Positions 57,533-64,000 of a DNA stretch of 64,000 nucleotides are shown in pieces. This DNA is from Akebia trifoliata. Lineage: Eukaryota; Streptophyta; Magnoliopsida; Ranunculales; Lardizabalaceae. The stretch covers positions 14,863,658 through 14,927,657 of the forward strand of contig CM030704.1 of assembly GCA_017979445.1 (NCBI GenBank), read 5' to 3'. The translations under genes were made by a program, and so were the position numbers. Every line of letters starts with the position of its first letter. Within the stretch, counting starts at the first letter, position 1. The notes under the pieces are model-generated. The model saw only the letters and a program-made list of their open reading frames with translations, had not been told where the DNA came from and searched no databases.

Positions 57533-57912
57533 ATACCGTTGATGGTTTTCTCGGAATTATGCTCAGATGCCGCCGAGGGTTTTCTCGGAACTATGCTCAG
57601 TTACCGCTGAGGGTTTTCTCGAATTATGCTTAAATGCCGTCGAGGGCTTTCTCGGAATTATGCTTAGATGCCGCCGAGGGATTTCTCGGAACTATGCTCA
57701 GATGCCACCGAGGGCTTTCTCGGAACTAAGCTCAGATACCGCCAATGGCTTTCTGCTTTCTCGGAACTATGCTCAGATGCCGCCGAGGGTTTTCTTGAAA
57801 TTATGCTCAGATACCGCTGAGGGATTTCTCGGAATTATGCTCAGATTCCGTCGATGGTTTTCTCAGAATTATGCTTAGTTACCGCCGAGGGTTTTCTCGG
57901 AATTATGCTCAG
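57533..57912 (+). repeat. 3'-UTR tandem array, about 11 units of 33-34 bp (element E)
   Basis: The unit is CCGCCGAGGGTTTTCTCGG followed by AATTATGCTCAGAT. Each unit contains CCGAG-GGTTTT-CTCGG. It is homologous to the array in D, in which both stem arms carry the matching change (CCAAG/CTTGG). Confidence 0.9.
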
Positions 57913-58020
57913 TTTATATTCAAAATATGCTCAGATTATGCTCAGTTATGCTCAGTTTATGCTCAGTCTATGCTCAGATGATGCTCAGTTTATGCTCAGA
58001 TTATGCTCAATTTATATTCA
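57905..58020 (+). repeat. Short tandem array of TATGCTCAGTTT units
   Basis: About nine copies of an 11-13 bp unit derived from the tail of the 33-bp unit. It appears only in E. Confidence 0.8.
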
Positions 58021-59556
58021 CTTTGTGCTCAAATTTTACTTAATTCCAACTTAAACTCTTTGAACTTTGTCTCAAATTTTAAGTCCACATACTTGCACAG
58101 TTGTTACATCAGTCAAGGAGAATTTTTTTAAAATTCAAGGATCTGACACTACCAGTGAGAGCTCGCGCTCAAGGACCTGACATTTTTTTAGTTCGGGGAG
58201 AGCTTTACCCTCAAAGATCCAAACACCCCAACGATTACTAAATCCGACTGCAAAATGAACTGTCACTTGCTTTGGCATTCGGATATTGCACTACCTACCA
58301 AAATAAATTTGTGTCGCACCCCATTTTTGTATCCGCCTGACTTGGCGATCCGTCACCCGGTTGCTGTGGATTCCTAATGATGAGCGTAAAAAACTCGAAA
58401 TCTTAAGAGAAGCATCCTTTTAATTGCCCCTGTCTACTGATCTTATTCTATTATTTCTCCTTGCAACGTAATATAGAATCACGCACGCTTAGGATCGCTA
58501 CACCATACACGCAACTTAGCAAGCATGTACGCTTAGGTTCGCTACACATTTGGATAACTTAGAGGCCTCGCTATGCTAGGAAAACATGACCTCGAGACTT
58601 AGAAATAATCACGTTACGACTGAAAGAAACTTCATGCCAAAATAGACAAAAATTGATAAAATGACGAAATCGGACTTTCGAAAAATCTCGAAAGTACCTC
58701 CGTTGCATTCAAAACATGATTTTGAGTCTAACGGGACCCAAATCGATGAAATCGGAGAAATATATGAAAAATTACAAAATGACCGTAACGCCCCTTGATG
58801 TCCGACTCTTAGAAACCTTGACGCTTAGGAAAACACAATTAAAGAATTAAAAAGAATTCAATAAAAATCTCGAATAATCAAAATTAAATTAAAATTTAAA
58901 ATTTAAATCAATCAAATAAAAAAAAATTTCAAATTGAAAATAACCATTAAACTAAAATTAGAATTTAATCGACAGCTTAAAATTTAAGATCAATTTGAAA
59001 TTCAAATTAAAATTCAAAATTAAATCAAAAATAAATTTTAAAATCAAATTAAAGATCAATTAACCAATCCGAATTAAAATTTTATCAAAACCCAACTAAA
59101 GCCAATCAACAAATTAAAAATCAAAATTCAAGCTTAAATTAAACTCAATCGACCAATCAATATCCAAATCAAAATAATTAACCAATCGAATTAAAATCTT
59201 AATTTAATCAACCAATCAAGATTGAAAAATGAAACACAATTAATCTATCAAATTAAAATCAAATCAAAATTAAAAATTGTAACCCAAATCATCAACCAAA
59301 ATTAAAAATCGAAATTTAATCAATAATGATCTACCAATGTGCCACGTGTTGTGAAGCGTGGGATCATGATCCCATTCTTTCTAAACTTTAAAAGAGAGAT
59401 ATTCCCTCTTTGGTTCGATCAAAGAATAACCAAATAAAAGAAAGAATAAAAAAACAAAAAAACAAAAAAAAACTAAATAAAGTAGAACAAACAAAAAAGG
59501 GAAAAGAAATAAATGAAAAAGAGAAAGAGATAAAATAAAAAATAGTAAGAGAATGC

Positions 59557-59563
59557 TATAAAT
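59557..59563 (+). promoter_or_regulatory. TATA box of the family-H LTR
   Basis: TATAAAT in the context GCTATAAATGGGAGAG, about 1.25 kb into the LTR. Confidence 0.5.
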
Positions 59564-59874
59564 GGGAGAGAGCTTTCTGTTTTGAGGAGGTGGACATTGT
59601 TTTGAATCCATAAAAAAAGGGCTAACATTTTTTTAAAGGGAGGAGAAGAATCTGACGTCTTTGGCAAAGCAGCAAGAGAAGTGTAGACATGAAATGTTCA
59701 CAATGAACCTCAATGCTACATTGTTTGGAGTCGCCACCATTCTTTTTTAGAAATGGGTGTGAATGGGCGCCCGAATCGATTTTTGAAAACTATTTTTTTT
59801 TCATGGCATTGTAGTGACTCTCATTTGTTGGAAAGGACAAAGTCTACCTAAGATCTAGGTAAGGAGGTCCGATT

Positions 59875-59910
59875 AGAGAATGGGGAAGGTGTTAGGCACT
59901 CCATCCTCTC
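59875..59910 (-). other. Family-B version of the conserved-loop LTR hairpin
   Basis: On the minus strand, AGAGGATGG and CCATTCTCT pair (one G-U) around a loop with GTGCCTAACACCTT. Confidence 0.55.
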
Positions 59911-60735
59911 CACCAAAGGTGGTTACCTTGCTTGGCCATTTTATTTTGTAAAAACTCAAGAAAACAAATATTAAAGTGCATGAGAATGTATGGTAAGAGT
60001 GGTGTGTGCATTAAGCGGAATGTTCCCTAAAAAGGGATCTTGATTTCAATGTAACATTAGGGACATTCTATGGAAGAGAATGACCCATGTAGTCACATTG
60101 CATTTATGAATATGAATGTAGGTTTTAGCTTTTAAAGAGACTCCATGATGGAGTTCCCTTGAGGCGACAACCTTAATGCATGTATGCATGGCTAGAAACT
60201 TAGTGTTTCACCCCATCAAGAGGGTGACACATTTCTTCATCATTGCCATGCATAAGTGAGTGTGTGCATTGTGTACAATATGATGCATGAGATTGAGGTG
60301 AAAAGGACTTCAAGCCCCATCCTTTCGATCGAACCTTAGTCTAATCTACCGGGGATAGGAGAGGGTATGCATTATATCTTAAGCTTTCTATAAAAAATAA
60401 AGTGGAGGGTTAGAAAAAGAAGATGCAAGCTTTGAAATAGATAGACTACATGTTAAACCCCACCTTGTCCCTTGGTGGTTTTAAATGAACTTGATCTTGA
60501 GAAGTGAGCTTAAGAGTTGAGTGAGGTGATTGAAGGTTGAGTGAGTTGAAGTTTAGAGAGTGAGTAGAAATTTGGGTAGAGTTTTAGGTTGAGAGATGGA
60601 GGCTTGAGAGCATGAGTTGATCATAGAAAATGAGGGTATTTATAGAGTTTTTAAAGAACTTTTAGGGATAAAGTGGTCCAACCCTAAAAATAAAGAAAAT
60701 GGACATAGGGTTTAGGTTATTTCTTTTTAGATTTT

Positions 60736-61137
60736 TCATTTATATGAGGGTAAAGATGACATTTGTGAAGAAACCCTCAAAAACATGTTTTGATCCTTGG
60801 TTTTTTTGGTAAATAGAGGTGAGAGAACAAAAGTACTTTTGAGAGGATGAATGGGGGAGTGACATGTGTAAAGGTGGAGTGGTAGGTAAAAAGTAGATCT
60901 TGGTTTATTTGTAAATAACTCATAAAGCAAGGGTGGAAGTGTAGTTTTGAAATGAACCAATGGAAAAACAAAAGCACATTTGGGAGGGTGAATAGGAGGA
61001 TGACATGTGTAAAGGTGAAGTGGTAGGTGAAAAGTAGACTTTGGTTCATTTGTAAATAACTCATAAAGCAAGGGTAGAAGTGTATTTTTGAAATGGACCA
61101 ATGGGAGAACTCTATATATGTACTTGAAGATTCCCAC
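60736..61137 (-). other. Sense open frame in family-B LTR, 133 codons
   Basis: The frame has the same length and pattern as 1469-1870 in the other family-B LTR: repeated LVHFKN, YELFTN and STFHLPLHLYTCH blocks, with period about 47 codons from the 140-bp direct repeat. No known domain is visible. It may be open only because this strand is poor in stop-forming triplets. Confidence 0.2.
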
Positions 61138-61749
61138 CCTTTGAGGGCATAATAGGAAGTTCCCTCACCTTTATTGATTATTACCAAAGACCAAACAACC
61201 TTTTTGGTTTGACTAAACCTTTTGAGAAGGGCATTCTTGAGTTTACACAAAAAGGAAGTTGACCCTCCAATTAGGTGATGCATTGAGCATTGGGGGCTTA
61301 TGAGGTATCAACATGTGTCATCTTATGAAGGGGTGAGAGAATGGACTTGGAGTGGGCTAGAAAATAGATTTAGGTTATGGGTTTAGAATGGCATTGGGTT
61401 TTGGGCTTAGGTTGGACAAGGTAATGGATTTGGGTAATTGGGTTTAGAATGGCATTTGGTTTTGGGTTAGGACATGGACTTGGATTTGGGTTTGAGATAT
61501 GGATTTGGGTTAGGATATGGGTGATGGGCATAGGTTTAAGTGGATTAGGGACAAGGTATGGGCATGCAATGATATGAGATGATGCATTTTCCATGAAAAT
61601 GATGTAAAATAGCAATGTGGGTCCGTCGAAAATCTTGAGTTCTAAATCGGAATTAATTCGAGAAAATTTGGATTTTCCTAACGGTTTCGTGCAAATTGGA
61701 GTGTCTACAAGAAGGAAACAAGAAAAAAAAAGAACAAGGAAAAATGACC

Positions 61750-62690
61750 CATTCTTACCTCATTAGTCTCCTCCATCATCTTCTTCGTACCATAATTTAC
61801 AGCAACCTCACCATCTTAGTCACCTCCACCGCTCATCTTGGCTAGACAACCCTTTCCTATTCTTCATCTTCTTGGGCTGAATCTGCAACATAACCTGCTG
61901 CCCAACGTTTTTTTTTATCCCTTCTTCTCTCTGCATCTTGCTGCAACAACCGGACTCCCCACACACACTCTCTCTCTCACTCTCTTTCCTTCATTCCCTT
62001 CAGTTTAAGACGTCCTACTGCTGTCCATTATCCCATCCCCCATTAAAACCTGCAACTCATTCCTCTCTTTCCCTACTTCAATACCCTTGCACCATTGTTG
62101 CCTAACATTTGCTTCAGCAACTCCCCCAACAGCCTATTCTCTCCCTCTTTTACACCCCAACGTAGCAGCACCTTGCTGCCCTTTCTTCCTCTCCACTAAA
62201 TCAGCAACCCCACTGTCCATTACAACACCCATTAATAGTCCCAAACGCCCTCTCCATCAGCATTATTTCAGCCCCCATTACCTGCAACTCCTTCCGTTCT
62301 TACTACATCTGTTAACAACCTTACACAACGCCCCAAACATCACTTCTTCCATTTGATTTTACAGTCCCGAACATCGCCTCTTCCATCCGGTTTTACAGCC
62401 TTCCTCTATCCCTCTTCCATGCGATCATATCAGCCTCAACCGTGGCCCATTAGCAACCCCAAATTTCCTCTATAAACAGCCCCAACCTTGAGCCATTGAT
62501 AGCCCCAAACTACCTCCATTAACAGCCCCTACAATAGCACCGTTAACAACCTCTCTTACTCTCATCTTTCTTCTAATTCCTCTTGACCCATTTTTTTTTA
62601 CAGCAGCAATTCCGTTTTTCCATTTGGTAGCGAGCAATCGAGTAATTCTGAAGGGATTTCGAGTAACCAAATTCTTGCACGTGGTAAGTG
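61750..62690 (+). other. C/T-rich segment of the family-H LTR
   Basis: Low in G and rich in CTCC/AACCCC blocks, with no gene I can support. It ends at a possible splice donor (CACGTG-GTAAGTG, about 62680), so it may be transcribed leader. Confidence 0.4.
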
Positions 62691-62814
62691 TATTTAATTG
62701 TTTATTTTATTTCTTTATTTATTTTTATTTTTTCTTCCTTCTTTTCTTATTCTCCTTTGATCGTTATCTCATGCGTGGATGTTCTTGATGAGTGTTAACA
62801 CGAGCATTTGCGTT

Positions 62815-63305
62815 AATGGACTCACTGATTTGTGTACGTTAGAAGTCTAAAATTGACTTATTTTGATAAAATGGGTATCGAGTTAACTCGCTAATTAGCG
62901 CGCATTAGAAGTTTAAGATTGATTTTTTTTTATTAATTTGCCATGCGAGTAAACTCACTGATTTGTGTGCACATATGGGTTTAAAATTCACTTTCTTTTT
63001 AATATGTGCGTGAGTCAACCCACTACTTTGCGTGTGCGTTGGAATTTCAAAATTGATTTTTAGTAAAGTTGCCACATGAGTTAACTCATTGATTTGTGTG
63101 CACATATGAGTTTAAAATCAATTTTCTTTTTAATAAAATTGTCCCATGAGTTAACTCGCTGATTTGTTTGTGCATTAGGAGTTTAAAGTCGGATATTTTT
63201 AATAAAATGAGTCGAGTTAACTCACTGATTTGGGGTGTACATTGGGGGTTTAAAGCCGGATTTTGTTTATACAAAAGGATTTGAGTTGATTCATTGAACT
63301 TGTGG
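62815..63305 (+). repeat. Tandem repeat, about 66 bp x 7, with palindromic core
   Basis: Units begin near 62815, 62880, 62947, 63012, 63078, 63148, 63214 and (partial) 63283. The shared start is GAGTTAACTCACTGATTTG, where GAGTTAACTC is a perfect 10-bp palindrome. Units then share TTTAAA...TTTTAATAAAAT. The copies have drifted, so the array is old. Confidence 0.8.
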
Positions 63306-64000
63306 ACATAGGACTATGCGAAATTCGAAGAATTCACGTGGCACGTGGCAAAAATGAGTTTTTTTTTTTTAATCATAATTTGTTCATTTTGGTGATTTAT
63401 GGACTTTTCATCGATTTAGTAACCTTTCTAAAATCACGATTTTCCATTTTTAGACAATTAATATTGGCAAATTGTTAATTCGGGAAACCCATACTCATAA
63501 TTTTCTATTTTGGAGAATTGTTTCTACAAATTTTTAATTGGGGATTTATTTTATTTGGAAATTCCTATTTTTGAAAGTTGATTTCCAATTTGGGAGTTTC
63601 TCATATTTTTATAAACTTTCAATTTAGGAAATTTCAAACTTCTAGTTTAGAAACTCCATGAATTCCCAAATTAGATATTTTATATTCCCAATTTTCTATT
63701 TTAGAAAATTTTCGCAAATTGCTGTTTTAGTCGACTTAGAAAATATTTGTGGATTCGGATTTGTAATCGAAATATTGTCACGTGGACTTTGGAGCATAAG
63801 GAAACTAAGGCTTTTTCAAATATTTTTATTTTTGTGCGTAATTCGAGAAATCACGTGAGATTTGGGACAATATTGGCCTTGAGATTCGTTTAGCACATTC
63901 GATATAATTTGATGATGATGGTGATGATGATTGGACCATAGTCTTGACTTTAGTCTTTATCCGTTGACCGTAGGATAGTTTGGATCGTAGTAGAGACCGA

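Larger units (their letters stand above)
31839..58311 (+). mobile_element. Element E: dead but full-content Tat/Ogre element, host of nested insertions
   Basis: Reading through the two insertions (33897-35597 and 37529-48464), E has leader, ORF1, gag, protease, RT, RNase H, archaeal-type RNase H, integrase and a 3' UTR with a tandem array. That order defines the Tat/Ogre lineage. The 5' LTR and leader start are missing, lost at the junction with element C. The 3' end is cut by the LTR starting at 58312, before the purine tract. Every coding part has stops or frameshifts, so E is inactive. It is the reference for judging what A and D have lost. Confidence 0.85.
59682..61709 (-). mobile_element. 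Solo family-B LTR, duplication AGAAG
   Basis: Bounded by TGTAGACA and TGTCTACA with AGAAG at 59677-59681 and 61710-61714. No internal sequence. Orientation is minus, judged by the conserved-loop hairpin (59875-59910) and by similarity of the minus-strand start (TGTAGACACTCCAATTTG) to family F. A GTTCA-TTG-TGAAC hairpin (59696-59708, minus strand) lies near its U5 end. It is the only full-length family-B LTR in the window. Confidence 0.88.
58312..64000 (+). mobile_element. Family-H LTR, very long, cut by window edge
   Basis: It begins TGTCGCACCCCATTTTTG and continues TATCCGCCTGACTTGG, similar to the main-family start. It lies abruptly inside E's 3' UTR before the purine tract. Removing the solo LTR at 59682-61709, at least 3.6 kb is present. 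The last bases (AGTAGAGACCGA) match main-family LTR sequence just before the conserved-loop hairpin (AGTAGAGACCGG at 3695), so the end is probably within a few hundred bases. TATA at 59557-59563. C-rich and tandem-repeat sections follow. Whether it is a 5', 3' or solo LTR cannot be decided here. Confidence 0.6.

Noticed and set aside
1..64000. tRNA and rRNA genes
   Set aside because: Only the 18-19 bp tRNA-Arg complement at primer sites is present; no cloverleaf or rRNA sequence was seen.

Overview
This is nuclear DNA of a flowering plant, probably a eudicot. It is AT-rich, has no bacterial gene organisation, and is made almost entirely of nested long terminal repeat (LTR) retrotransposons. 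The dominant family belongs to the Tat/Ogre lineage of Ty3/gypsy. Its marks are a primer-binding site matching the 3' end of tRNA-Arg(ACG), an extra ORF1 before gag, a second (archaeal-type) RNase H after the normal one, and long untranslated regions with tandem repeats. I see no intact host gene, no tRNA or rRNA gene and no CRISPR array. The species cannot be named from sequence alone.

Layout, left to right. 1-605: reverse LTR fragment of the main family, next to a piece of an unrelated LTR (606-1258). 1259-2149 plus 12796-13255: an LTR of a second family ('B'), split by element A. 2155-12790: element A, a complete non-autonomous member with target duplication GGGGA. 13256-15591: minus-strand ORF1 fragment ('G') split by a solo LTR (13499-15216, duplication GAGGC). 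15592-18081: 3' end and LTR of a third family ('F'). 18082-19929: unrecognised AT-rich DNA with possible decayed exons. 19935-24124: solo LTR (duplication CCTAG) carrying a 2.5 kb DNA transposon with TTA duplication. 24144-24773: hAT-like MITE. 25321-27270: dead transposon-type gene with a recognisable intron. About 28560-31838: reverse fragment of another main-family element ('C'). 31839-58311: element E, the only copy that still shows ORF1, gag, protease, RT, both RNases H and integrase, all broken by stops and frameshifts. E is interrupted by a solo LTR (33897-35597, duplication ACATC) and by complete non-autonomous element D (37529-48464, duplication GTGCG, inside ORF1). 58312-64000: a very long LTR of a sister family ('H'), running off the window and holding a solo B LTR (59682-61709, duplication AGAAG).

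How the parts fit. E shows what an autonomous ancestor encoded. A and D lack ORF1, most of gag, protease, RT, both RNases H and the integrase core at matching breakpoints, yet keep LTRs, primer site, leader, integrase tail, 3' UTR and purine tract. They look like one internally deleted lineage that spread using proteins made elsewhere.

The most interesting signal is RNA structure. There is a hairpin at the U5 end of every main-family LTR with a complete 3' end, with one compensatory double change. A second LTR hairpin has the same loop but different stems in three families. The leader has a palindrome and a UUCG-loop hairpin. The 3' UTR has repeated small-loop hairpin modules with covarying stems, and tandem arrays whose units fold with compensated changes. 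The leader also carries a pair of roughly 50-80 bp inverted arms enclosing different cargo in different elements.
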